Shown in pieces: positions 47,746-58,480 of a stretch of DNA of 64,000 nt. Position numbers and translations under genes: made by a program. The DNA is taken from contig NC_081410.1 of NCBI RefSeq assembly GCF_030272615.1, positions 187,140,119-187,204,118 on the forward strand, given 5' to 3'. How positions within the stretch are numbered: position 1 is the first letter of the stretch; every line of letters begins with the position of its first letter. Source of the stretch: Cryptomeria japonica (Eukaryota; Streptophyta; Pinopsida; Cupressales; Cupressaceae). The notes beneath the pieces were generated by a model, which was not told the origin of the DNA, did not search any database, and worked only from the letters and a program-made list of their open reading frames with translations.

Positions 47746-49170
47746 TGTTGGCATATGATGAAGCAGTGATAGTGTATGTTGTCATTGATGGCAATAAGTG
47801 AACCGGTATATGATGCTCAAGTAGGTGAACTAGAGTGTGAAGAATGGAAGCAACTATGGTCAACCGGGATGGAGTGGACTGGTGTCGGGGTTCACTAAGT
47901 GTGACTATCGGTTGGTAGTCTCTGTTCAGCTCTAGGGTTTCCGGTTTGGCTTATGTGGTGCAACTGATGGTGTTTTGTGAACAATAAGGATAAGGATCAG
48001 GATACCATGTTAGTTATGTGCATGTGAAGGATTTCCTTGAGGATCTTGCGCATGAAGATCGAATGCATTGAATGCCTACCTCGGGAATGCTCAATTTTCT
48101 GAGCGGTGTATGAAGAGCATGTGATGGGTTACTATTTTCCAGATGCAGTGAAGATCAAACGATGCAAAATGACTTGAGATCTATCTTAGATCATTTCACT
48201 CTATGCAATATGTTTGGACTGTCAGGATTGGACCACTTGTAATTGTAAACCTAAATTGTTTAGGGTTTAGGGTTTATGCTACCGACCTAATTGTTGTCTA
48301 TAAGGTCGATGATGTTTGTTATTGTTTGAGTTGGAAAAAGATGTTTTTTGTGTCTGCATGTTGAGATACTTGCCAAACCAGAGTGTGGAATCTGTAGAAT
48401 GTGATTGCAAAGGAGAGTAGCTGAAAAGGATTTGCCTTAGCAAGTAGTGTTGTTATCAGATCAAAGCTTTACCTGTTGACTTCTAACCATTTCAATAGAA
48501 GGAAAATCCCTTGACCAGGTAGCTTTAACAGGCTTGTTGCAAATCCTCTAACCATATGACTCAAGTTCATTGAGTTCTTTAAATCCTCTAGTGAGGTAAC
48601 CTTTAAAAGGGTTTGAACCTTTAAAAAGGTTTATAGCCATCCCTTAATCGGGTGATCCCTAACAGGATTGGTTCCTAAAAAAACCTTAATGTAAAGTCTT
48701 TAATCGGACTAGGCTCCTAACAAAGTAAACTTCAAAAGAGTTAAAAAAAAGCTTGTGGGTAGTCATCCCCACCGTGGTTTTTCCCATTTGGGTTTCCATG
48801 TGAAAAAAATTGTGTGTTATGGGTTGTGATTTTTATGTGAAGATTGAGTAGTTTTTGATTAAAGTTGAATATGCATGCAGTGCTAAATGATTGTGGTATT
48901 ATTGATGCAACTCATGCATGACTAAACTGGTAAAGTAGCTATCAAGATCTGAGATCTATTGAATGTTGTTTTAAGTACTTTTGGTTAACTGGTTTAGCTT
49001 TCTGAAGCATTTCTATTTAACTGATATTGCTATGGTTAAGTATAGTGGTATAGACAAGCAATTATCTGTGCTAAGAGAGTGTCAAAATATTGGAGCAAGT
49101 TTTTGTCTATACTGATTCACCCCCCCTCTCAGTATCGGTTAGGGTATTAGTTGTTCATCATTATTCATCA
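47746..49170 (+). mobile_element. 3' LTR of element E
   Basis: It begins TGTTGGCATATGATG and ends TCATTATTCATCA, directly before the GAAAC duplication. It is 1425 bp, one base shorter than the 5' LTR. Confidence 0.93.
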
Positions 49171-49381
49171 GAAACACCAGAATATAGAAAGCATATAACC
49201 ATAAGAATAAGCATCCAAAACTGATTCTAGAGATCCAATCATACCAGATTAGTATCATAGCCAAAACCAAGAAGATCACCACTTGACTAACTAGGATAGA
49301 TCTAATTGGGATAGTGTCCAACAGGGATACAGTGTTGACATCAATGACAACAGTTAACCAAATCTAGCATATTTCCAACAA
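49171..49381 (-). mobile_element. Left LTR of D, last fragment
   Basis: It aligns with 54918-55109 of the right LTR (GCATATAACCAT-AGAATAAGCATCC and AACCAAATC-A-C-TATTTCCA). In minus sense it starts TGTTGGAAATATG, directly after the purine tract at 49382-49395. Confidence 0.88.
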
Positions 49382-49688
49382 TCTTCCTCTTTAGCATTGA
49401 CGGCAACACTGAATGTGAAAAACATCCAAGTGCCAAGGAATGCCAACAATCTTCCAAAAGAGAAAAAGATTGATAAAAAATATATAACATTTTCTCCCCA
49501 AAAATGTTTGATTATTTTTCACATGAATACCTTCTCCCCCTTTGACATTAATGATAAATGTTAGATACCAAGCCAAAAATATTGAGCCAAACAGTTGACT
49601 ACTCCCCTAAGTAGTAGCACCATCTTCATCAACCCGGATAAAAAAAGTATGTCTGATAAGCTCCTTGGATTGACGCATTAATGCATCT

Positions 49689-51279
49689 CTAAGTCTCTTT
49701 TGGAGGGTTGGTAACCCCCAACTGATCTTTGAGATATTCAAAAGTGTCTTTAGGTAATGGTTTAATTATAATATCTGCAATCTGCTCCTTAGTAGGCACA
49801 TAAACCAATCTGACTTCCTTTGCTTCAACCTTTTCCTTCAAGAAATTATACCTTATAGAAATGTGTTTTGATTTTGAATGAAATGCTGGATTCTTTGAGG
49901 TATCAATAGCAGTAGTATTATCACAGTGAATAACAATAGGCTCATCATAACTTACCCTTATTTCTTTTAACATTTGTTTCATCCATAAAATCTAAGTACA
50001 GTTGGTAGCAACAACTGCATATTCAGCTTCAATAGTAGACAATGAAGTGCATGATTGTTTTTTACTAAGCTATGCAACCAACTTATTCCCAAGAAAGAAT
50101 GCACCACCAGTAGTGATCTTCCAATCATCCACATCTCCTACCAAATCAGAATCTATATATGCACATAATGTGAAGTCATCACTCTTTGGATACCATAATC
50201 CAAAGTTTGTTGTACCTACCAAATATCTGAATATCCTTTTGACAACAATATCATGAGTTTCTCTAGGATCTGACTGAAATCTAGAAGCAATACAAATAGC
50301 ATACATCATGTTAGGTCTAGTCTGAGTTAGGTACAACAAACCACCAATCATTGATTTGTATATGCTTGAATTCACTTTAGGTGATTCATCATCCTTTGAC
50401 AATTTGTAATCGGTTATCATAGGAGTACTGACAGGTTTAGAATTCTCAAGTCCAAATTTCTTAAGTAACTCCTTCACATATTTAGTTTGACAAATGAAAA
50501 TACCTTTCTCAGTTTGAGTAATCTGCAAGCTTAAGAGAAAAACTCATTTCACCAATCATAGACATTTCAAATTCATTCTTCATATCATCTGCAAATTTCA
50601 TGCATAGACCTTCTTCTCCTCCAAAAATGACATCATCCACAAAGACTTCAATAATCAATATATCATCATGCTCAATTTTGTAATATAAACTACTATCAAC
50701 ATTACCTTTACTAAAACCAAGTTTTAAAAGATACTTATTCAATCTATCATACCATGCTCTAGGGACCTGTTTTAGTCCATATAAATCTTTCTTCAATCTG
50801 CAAACCATGTCCTTGTCTTTTGATAAAGAAAATCCATCAGGTTGCTCAATGTAAACTTCCTCTTCAAGATCTCCATTCAAAAATAGACATTTAACATCCA
50901 TCTGATATAATTTGTAGTTCTTGTGTGCATCATAAGCAAGAAAAAGTCTTACCTCTTCAATTCTAGCAATCAGAGCATAAGTCTCTCCATAATCAATTCC
51001 TTCTTCCTGTGAATAACCTTGAGAAACCAATCTAGCCTTGTTCCTTACAACTTGACCTTACTCATTCAATTTATTCTTGAAAACCCATTTAGTTCCAATA
51101 ATGTTCTTGTTTTTAGGTCTAGGTACTAGTTCCCATGTCTTATTCTTTTCAATCTGATCTAATTCTTTTTCCATTGCCTTTATCCAATTTTCATCATTAC
51201 TTGCTTCAATAAAAGATTCCGGATCAATTTGAGAAATTAAACATACCTCTTCAGCAGCTAAACTTCTCCGTGTCATCAC
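49689..51279 (-). pseudogene. Reverse transcriptase and RNase H remnant of element D
   Basis: The frame is nearly readable: MEKELDQIEKNKTWELVPR, NIIGTKWVFKNKLNE, a stop, [51 protein letters not shown] and FVDDVIFGG, with Phe in place of Tyr in YVDD. A frameshift near 50520 follows, then QTKYVKELLKKFGLENSKP, MIGGLLYLTQTRPNMMYA and the RNase H part (AYIDSDLVGDVDDWKITTGG, VIHCDNTTAIDTSKNPAFH, HISIRYNFLKEKVE). It ends with QLGVTNPPKET and a stop at 49689. This is the most complete RT in the window. Confidence 0.9.
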
Positions 51280-51591
51280 ACCTTTCCTTTTATCCCCAAT
51301 GATTTTATCTTCAGAATGGTTTAGTTTTACATATCTGGGAGTCTTTGAATTTTCTTGATTTGCTGACTAATTCTACTGTTCATCTGTCACCGTTAAATTT
51401 TTTGATGCTACCAAAGTCACTGGTTCATTGTTATGAACTAATTCTTGCATTATTCGTTCAGGTCTAACAAATTCATCTTCCGGTCCATAATCACATGCTC
51501 TGATCTAATTATTGCCATGCTCATCCACCTTGACATTTATGCTCTCCATTATCCTATTCAATCTTTTGTTATGACATCTATATGCTTTTCT

Positions 51592-52980
51592 CTAAGTAGA
51601 ATAACCCAAAAATATTCCTTCATCACTTCTAGGATTAAACTTTCCTAATGCATCATCTCTTCTAGTATAACATTTACTTCCAAAAATTCTGAAATATCTA
51701 ACAGTAGGAGTATGACCAAACCATAATTCATAAGGAGTCTTACCGGTATCACCTTTAATGTGTACTATGTTGAAAGTGTATACAACAGTATTGACAGTCT
51801 CTCTCCAATAGATATGAGTTAATTTAGCTTCTATCATCATAGTCCTTGTTGCATCCAAAATTGTTCTGTTCTTCCTTTCCACCAATCCATTCTGTTGTGG
51901 AGTCCTAGGTGCATAAAGTTGTCTCCTAATACCATTCGTCTCACAAAATTTGTTGAACTCACCAAATGTAAATTCACCACCATGATCTAATCTTAAGCAT
52001 TTTATCTTCAATATTGTTTCAGTCTCAACCATATCTTTAAAGATTTTGAATTTATTAAGAGCTTAAAAAATGCTACCCACGTCATTCTAGAATAGTCATC
52101 AATAAGTAACATAAAATTCTATCACCTTGAAAAATTTTAGTCCTTGTCGATCCACACAAATCAGTATGAAAAAAGTCCAAGAATTTCATTAGATTTATCA
52201 TGTATACTTCTGAAAGAAGTTCTAACTTGCTTACCCATTTGACATTCTCTACATACTGGATTATGAGGTTTAACAATTTTGGGCAAATCTCTAACAGTCG
52301 ATATTGAACTGATCTTCACTATGCAATCAATATAAACAATCAAGCAAGCCTTCTCAATGGAGTTCAAATGAAAGATATTACCTTTAGTCTGAGTTCCGGA
52401 AGCAATCTCCAATCTAGATTTATTGATGATCTTAGATTTTCCATCCTTAAATTGCAAATGAAATTCTCTATCCACCATCTGACCTACACTCAAAATATTA
52501 TGCTTTAAGCCTTCAACATAGTAAACATTATCAGTATTAGTCTTACCATCCAGTGATATTATTCCTTTGCCTTTGATCCTACATGCCTTGTTGTCTCCAA
52601 ATCTGACCAATCTACCATCAAATTCTTGCAGTGCTAAAAACTTTCTCTTGTCACCAATCATGTGATGTGAGAATCCACTATCTATGACCCATTCATCCTT
52701 CTTTTTAATTTTAGCAGCCAAAACCTTTTCCTCAGTATGAGTTGCTTCAATGATAGATTTCAGAGAATCATCCTTAATAAAAATAAAGACCCAATCTTTG
52801 TCGGATGAGGCTCCATTACCAGATCCACTCCTAGGTTTATCATCATCATTGTCAAAAAAACTGAAATCATCGTCACCAATATAATAACATGATTTATCCT
52901 TATTCTTTTTGAATCTAGGTATGCCATGATATTCAAGATTAGGCTTATAATTCCTCACAAATCTTTCATGATTCATAGTA
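51592..52980 (-). pseudogene. Protease and integrase remnant of element D
   Basis: A long open stretch (52161-52976) carries the protease motif EWVIDSGFSHHMIGDKRKF with D-S-G intact, and the pre-integrase region GLKHNILSVGQMVDREF and CRECQMGKQVRTSF. After a frameshift near 52170 the integrase core follows: FFHTDLCGSTRTKIF, then LRLDHGGEFTFGEFNKFCE and PQQNGLVERKNRTILDATR, so all three catalytic acidic positions (Asp, Asp, Glu) survive. It ends with GSKCYTRRDDALGKF and GIFLGYST. Confidence 0.9.
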
Positions 52981-53871
52981 GCTCTTTCAGGGCATCTAGA
53001 AGCAAAATGACCAATCTTATTGCATTAAAAACATTTAAAAGGGACTTTTCCTTCATACTTACTTCCAGATGGTCCTTTAGGAATTGTTCTAGCAATCAGG
53101 GGCTTCCCGCTCTTCAAGCTCTCTTTCTTCTTTCTCAATTTCCTTCATATCCTTAGTATACATCTCTTTCCAATCTATCTTCTTCTTACCAGAGGCAGAT
53201 GCTTTAAATGTCGTCTTACTTTTAGGAGCACTCTGATCTCCAAGTTCTTCAAGTTCAAAAGAAGTCAATTTCCCAAGTAATGTATATATGGTCACAAGGG
53301 TACTTGACATTGTCTGGAGTTCATTGATAGTAGTAGCCTTCATCTTGTAAGATGGAGGTAGAACTCTTAGAACTTTTGACACTATCTCATCTTCACTGAC
53401 TTATTCACCATAACATTTGATACCCATGACAATCTCATTGACACTATCCATGAAAGAACTTATCTTCTCATCTTCTTCCATCTTCAAAATTTTATACCTT
53501 ACCCAGAAACCTTTAAGTTTAGCAATCTTCACTGCCTAGTCACCTTCATAAAGAGTTTCAATATTCAACCAGATATACTTAGCATTCTCCAATTCTATGA
53601 CATTTAAAAACTTTTCATCAGATAGGGCACTCAACAAAGCTTCTTTTCCCTCACATCATTTTCAGCTCTCTTCTGTTCATCAACACGTTCTGTTGTTCTT
53701 GAATTAGGATCATAAGGTATATACCCTTTCTCCACTATCTCACAAACTTGTGTTCCAATACATCTAAGATGAATCTTCATTCGATCCTTTCATATTTTAT
53801 AATTTGTACCATCAAATTTGGGAGTCTACTTCCAATAGGGATTGAATGTAGAACTAGATGTCGATACCATC
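52981..53871 (-). pseudogene. Gag remnant of element D
   Basis: An ATG at 53869-53871 opens MVSTSSSTFNPYWK, then after a stop TPKFDGTNYKI. The capsid-type domain continues with EALLSALSDEKFLNVIE, YIWLNIETLYEGD and IVSKVLRVLPPSYKMKA (open stretch 53089-53382). The zinc knuckle near 53020 reads KCF-CNKIGHFASRCPERA with a TAA stop between the two Cys. It is closely related to the gag of E in layout. Confidence 0.85.
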
Positions 53872-53911
53872 AGATCTCCTCAAGAAGTTAAGCTTATGCA
53901 GAGAGGACCTT

Positions 53912-53924
53912 TCTCTGATACCAA
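53912..53924 (-). other. Primer-binding site of element D
   Basis: On the minus strand TTGGTATCAGAGA abuts the 5' LTR edge at 53926 and matches the Met-tRNA type site with one change. Confidence 0.88.
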
Positions 53925-53925
53925 T

Positions 53926-55109
53926 TGTTAGAATGCACTGATACAGTGAGTAAACTAAGAAGGGGGGTGAATCAGTTTACTAACAGTTACAACAATCAAT
54001 TCAATTATAAACCTTAAACTAGAGTACAACACAATGAAGAATATAACATGAAAGCACAACACACATAACACCAAAATTTTGACGTGGAAAACCCAAAAAG
54101 GGAAAAACCACAGTGGGAAACCCTACCCACAATCAGATGAATACTCTCCAGTAGTATTGTGAATGATTACAATGGGGTCTGACTTGCAGATAGGCCAAGA
54201 ATCTAGAGCCCACTACTCATCACAAAGGGAAGTCATAATGACTTACATAAACATCGGACTATAATCCAGAAAGAAATGAACTGTGAAAGTAACATCTACA
54301 AATGCCTGATATAGTTTTGGTTAAGCACTGATGTCTACTCTGCAATACAAAACCTTTCAACCTTCACTAGAATGATATGACTCCATTAACACATAATCCT
54401 TTCTCAGTTAATACAAACTTAACCATCCATGACCATCCTATGTCAAATTACATGAATAAGTCACCTATAAATACAGATCATCAACCTTGTTGACAAGGTC
54501 GACTAAACCCTAAAACCATAATTAAAAAAAATACATCACACAATACCACAAGACCAATATTATGATTTACATTACATAACATGGACCTAAATCAAGTATC
54601 CAAACAATTATGTTCACCGAAAATTCTGCTAAGACCAAAATCCAACACGCTTCACTAGCTGATAGAAACCCTCAGTGAAATATCAGAAAGTTTAACCAGA
54701 TCCAAATAGGACCATCATAGCAACATGCCATCCAATGAAAAGTCACTAAATACTCAAGATATGATCAAGAAACACCTTCAGAATGATAGAGACTGATTCC
54801 ATAAGCCGGACCCAAAATCCACTAACTAAGTCACCAAATAATGCATACTGGTAAAGCCAAAAGCTAGTCGGTACTGGTAAATACCAAAAGTGATAACAAC
54901 CATATCACTAAGAAATGAAACACTAAAATATAGCAAGCATATAACCATCAGAATAAGCATCCAAAACTGATTCTAGATATATGATCATACCGAGTCAGAA
55001 TCATAGTCAAAACCAAGAAGATCACCAAGACTAACTAGGATAGTCTCCAACTGGGATACAATGTTGGCATCAAAGACAACACTTAACCAAATCCAACCTA
55101 TTTCCAGTA
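53926..55109 (-). mobile_element. 5' LTR of element D
   Basis: This is the uninterrupted 1184-bp LTR. In plus sense it starts TGTTAGAATGCACTG and ends TATTTCCAGTA. It shows what the left LTR looked like before elements F and E entered it. It is followed by GATGA. Confidence 0.9.
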
Positions 55110-56627
55110 GATGATGTAAACAATTATGTAATTATGATGTTATTTAAGTAAACTGAGGACATGATTCGTGATGGTTAGTTGTAATGATTATACTATACAT
55201 GTATGGATCTAGATTATGTGTTATTTATCATTCAAGGCATTATAGGAACATTTGGATTTGGGTCCTAAAATGAACCTAGGCTTAAGGTTAAATGAATGCA
55301 TTTAGTCTCTTATCACTATGCAATCAAATGGGAATGAATATTTTAGGATGTGTCAACTAACTTGTTCATTAATACTCATCTCATTACGTATGGTTAATTG
55401 GTAATTGTGTTAGATATAGTTTCTTTCATGTTTTTGTGAGTTGTTTAGTAACAACGTTAAGGAACCTTAGAGGATGGTTTAGTTTTTATTTCTTTTCGCT
55501 TATGCATTTGAGTTTATTAAGATATCTCTTATTGAGCATTGCATTAGGATTCTCATTAAGATGTTTAAAAAAAAAGTCTTCTTAGTTGAGTTAGTTAGGT
55601 TAGATCCTTTGGGGTTTCTTGGTGGGGCATTACATGAAGTGTAGGAGACAAAATAATTTATTGCAAGGATCCTAAAGGAGATGAAGGAGGGAGAAGTAAT
55701 AATAGAAGAACAATTTAATCCTAATGATACTAATCTAGAATAAATTCCTAATGTATCTACACAAACATCGATGTGTCTATTTTTTGTGATCCATTGATAG
55801 AGATAGATGGTTATGGTGAGCCAAATAAGGGGAATCCTTTTGAGAAGTCTAATATTTATGCACAAGGTGCAAATGATTGAGAAGGTGAATAAAATTTTCC
55901 TCCTCTAGGGAATACTGATTAAAATATTGAACAAAATATTTTGGATACCATAGGAAATGTAGATGTGAATGAGAATGTAGGAAATGGAGAAAACACAGAG
56001 AATGTTCTTGAGAAAGCTCAAGATGTTGTAGAGAAGTTGACTAAGAAAAAGATTCCAAGGATGGTCAAGATGTTGGTGAGGGATCCTTTGATTCTTTCAA
56101 AGACCTTTTAGGTATACAAATGTACTTTGAGCTTGTGGTGACACCACAATTATTGTAAATACCTATACATGTGGGATAAATAAATTTGTCAAATATTTGC
56201 CCTCTTCACAAATTTCAATTGGGTGACATCCTACATGCATAAACTAGAAAAGAGGTATTATAGACACGTGAAGAAATCAAGTTCAATTGATGATGAAATG
56301 AGAGTAATACATGAGGGTTTACCAAAGGTAAGCATTGATTCATCCTTATATCAAAAATAGAAATTAAATCTAATAGGTTCTTTCATTGATTATTCATAAC
56401 ACATTGAATAGAAGGTTGAACAAGAAGCCCTAAGAAAGTTTAATGACAAAAGGATGGATGAAGTTTTTGACAAGTGTATGTATAGGAGAATATAAACTTT
56501 TTTAAGGATGGTGTTAATGAAGCTACTGCACTATATCAATCTTGCTTATGGTGGCCATATACTACAAAGAGCATTAAAAGTCAAATTGACTCAATTTAGT
56601 CATAGATATTTTAGTTGCTTGGAGCAT
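55110..56627 (+). pseudogene. Decayed coding-like retroelement remnant
   Basis: There is no intact gene. Bases 55110-55640 look like a leader or LTR. From about 55640 to 56627 short open runs separated by many stops have coding-like composition (NENVGNGENTENVLEKAQD, TKKKIPRMVKMLVRDPL, VKKSSSIDDEMRVIHEGLPK, LLHYINLAYGGHILQRALK). I do not recognise a domain, but the position after LTR-like sequence suggests a gag-type region. The segment is cut at TGGAGCAT (56620-56627) by element L. Confidence 0.35.
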
Positions 56628-58480
56628 ATGGTTGTTTTTGATAAAGATAAACTGGTTTTAGACGGACTTGAAACCCAAAGTATTACAGACCAAGGCTAGC
56701 AGCCAACCAGACCGAAAAACTAAGCAAAATAGGGGACAAGCCCCACACAAACCAACAACAAAAAATTAAAAAACTGAACCAAAAATAGGACCATGCACTC
56801 AACTAAGAGAGTGCATCAATTCAATATTTTTCTGAATAATACTCCTATTAATCTTCTCCAAGTCCTCCATGATGAATTTGGAGGTTCCCTGGTCCTGGCT
56901 CCGGTTCTTGGTTCTAGTACACGGACCCAAACTAATCTTCCCAACAGCAACACTCTATCCACCCTCCGAAGCAATCTTTTTCTACTTTTCTCCCATGGGC
57001 GGGTCACTGGCGATGGTCTTGGTTCTATAATCAGCATCATGGAATTAATCTTTTCCAAGCCATCAGTGTTATTGTTCATCACCTGCCTACTGATTTCCAT
57101 GAGATTGTTCAAGTTTCCCTTGATTTCACTCACATCCTCTTCCAGCTTCTCAATTCTGCACTCTTGGTTAACCTTCATGGTTTCCACATCCTGCAAATTT
57201 TTTTGGATGATACTCCTGACCATCTTAGATTTATTGGGCCCAGCGGATTCTGTGAAGGTGTCAACAATTCCTTTAATCCCATCTTCTAGAGATCCAATTT
57301 CCTTCTCCTCCCACTTCCAACAGTTCTCTTGACTTTTGGTAGCCTCCAATAGAAAATTTTCCATCACCCTCTCCTCCTTTATCTTGCCTTTATTTTCCTT
57401 AATCACACTCCCTTGTTTCTCATCATCCACCTTGATAGGGATGTCCAACCTAATCTCGTGGTCCAGGACTTTGGACCCGCTAGATTTGGTAAGTTTCAAT
57501 TTCTTTTTGGTGGGTGGCTCTAGGTCTTGTATTTTCCTACTGCTGGATTTGAATTTACTAGTCGCCCACCTTGGGGGATTGGTTTTCCTGCTACTGTTAG
57601 TTCCCGGGGTCACCATAAACTCCCCTTCAATTTTTGGTTTATAGTTAGGTTCCTCCATATCCTTGATATCCTGCTAGTCCATGGCCATACCATTGTCATC
57701 CTCATCCATTTTTGTATCAGAAACCAACTGCACATCAGGGTTAGAAGAGGAAATGTGGGTTTTATCCTAGAGGGAGGGTTTCACTTCATGATCCTAGGTG
57801 TATTCCATAATCAACAAGATAAGCCCTTCATGAATCACAAGGTTATCCTGGTTTTCAGAGTGTTTAACTAAACTATTCTCCAAGGACGAAACCATATAAA
57901 AGGGAATGTAAATCAATCTACCATGCCTAAAATGGTTTAAGATAGTAAAATGATGAGAAAAAATACTAGCATATCTACCATCCAGGGTGATGTACCTCAT
58001 GATAAATTTTGCCTTATCAACCCAGAGGGAAATCGACTCTTTCCTGTTATAGTCATCATCTGCCATCTTCGTAACCCTCAGTCTTTCCTTCTCCTTATCA
58101 TAAAAGGCAGCAATAGCCTCCTCACCCGACTTCTTGTCTCTATAGAATTTTTTGCCTTTCATATCCAGGCCTGTAACAGTGGCGACCAAATTTTCATCAA
58201 CTTGAAACTCCACACCAAAGTCAGTCAGCACACCCTTATTCCACCCTTTAACAAAGCTTTCTGTAATAATGGCCGAATGACCATGCAGTCTCTCCAAAAA
58301 AGGAACCATCCTGCCATTAGAAATTTTCTCCCAAACCTCCTTATTCGTCTGCCACTTATCATAGGTTGTGGGTTCAAACCTATTCTTCTCACCTCTCATT
58401 TTGAAGCTCGAACAAATCAGAGATTCCAGAAAAACCAGGAAGAAAGAAAACCATAAATAGGGCAAACTGAATGTTCTTGT
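56628..58480 (-). mobile_element. Element L: LINE-like retroposon with an unusual single ORF
   Basis: The segment is flanked by TGGAGCAT at 56620-56627 and 58481-58488, an 8-bp duplication. The dispersed repeat that continues at 58481 also exists uninterrupted at 19984, which confirms an insertion point at GGAGCAT. In minus sense it has a short 5' leader, one ORF, and a 3' region reading CTTGGTCTGTAATACTTTGG, AAACCAGTTTATC and TTTATCAAAAA, the style of plant LINE 3' ends. There is no endonuclease or reverse transcriptase. It is a complete, non-autonomous or deleted LINE-mobilised unit of about 1.85 kb. Confidence 0.55.
56816..58399 (-). pseudogene. ORF of element L: unrecognised family with NLS and coiled coil, three TAG stops
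   Basis: From ATG 58397-58399 (MRGEKNRFEPTTYDKWQ) a single frame runs to 56816, interrupted only by three TAG codons between 57660 and 57796; without them it would be about 528 codons. Another in-frame ATG at 58465 adds a hydrophobic lead and is less likely. The N-terminal 200 residues (WEKISNGRMVPFLERLHGHS, VTGLDMKGKKFYRDKKSGEE, YITLDGRYASIFSHHFTIL) look like a conserved globular domain that I associate with repeat-borne plant ORFs but cannot name. A basic nuclear-localisation-like PPTKKKLKLTK and a probable coiled coil (CRIEKLEEDVSEIKGNLNNL) follow. The C-terminus is Arg-rich (RKRLLRRVDRVLLLGR). Confidence 0.5.

Larger units (their letters stand above)
42384..49170 (+). mobile_element. Element E: Ty1/Copia retrotransposon with deleted RT core
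   Basis: The LTRs are 1426 and 1425 bp. A perfect GAAAC duplication (42379-42383 and 49171-49175), a TTGGTATCAGAGC primer-binding site and an AAAGGGGGAGAT polypurine tract define a structurally complete insertion in the left LTR of D. The interior reads gag, protease, integrase, RT (core missing), RNase H on the plus strand. LTR similarity is high and the duplication intact, so E is younger than D, but its coding capacity is lost. Confidence 0.95.
38072..55109 (-). mobile_element. Element D: Ty1/Copia retrotransposon, minus strand, split by two insertions
   Basis: The LTR at 53926-55109 matches three separated pieces on the left: 38072-38292, 41588-42383 and 49171-49381. The gaps are exactly elements F and E. 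Flanking bases are GATGC (left) and GATGA (right), a near-perfect target-site duplication. The interior (49382-53925) reads on the minus strand gag, protease, integrase, RT, RNase H: the Copia order. A TTGGTATCAGAGA primer-binding site and an AAAGAGGAAGAT purine tract sit at the expected inner LTR edges. Stops and frameshifts are present in all coding regions. Confidence 0.92.

Noticed and set aside
56793-57332. 179-codon plus-strand frame
   Set aside because: Antisense to the ORF of element L; the minus strand has the coding-like composition, NLS and coiled coil.
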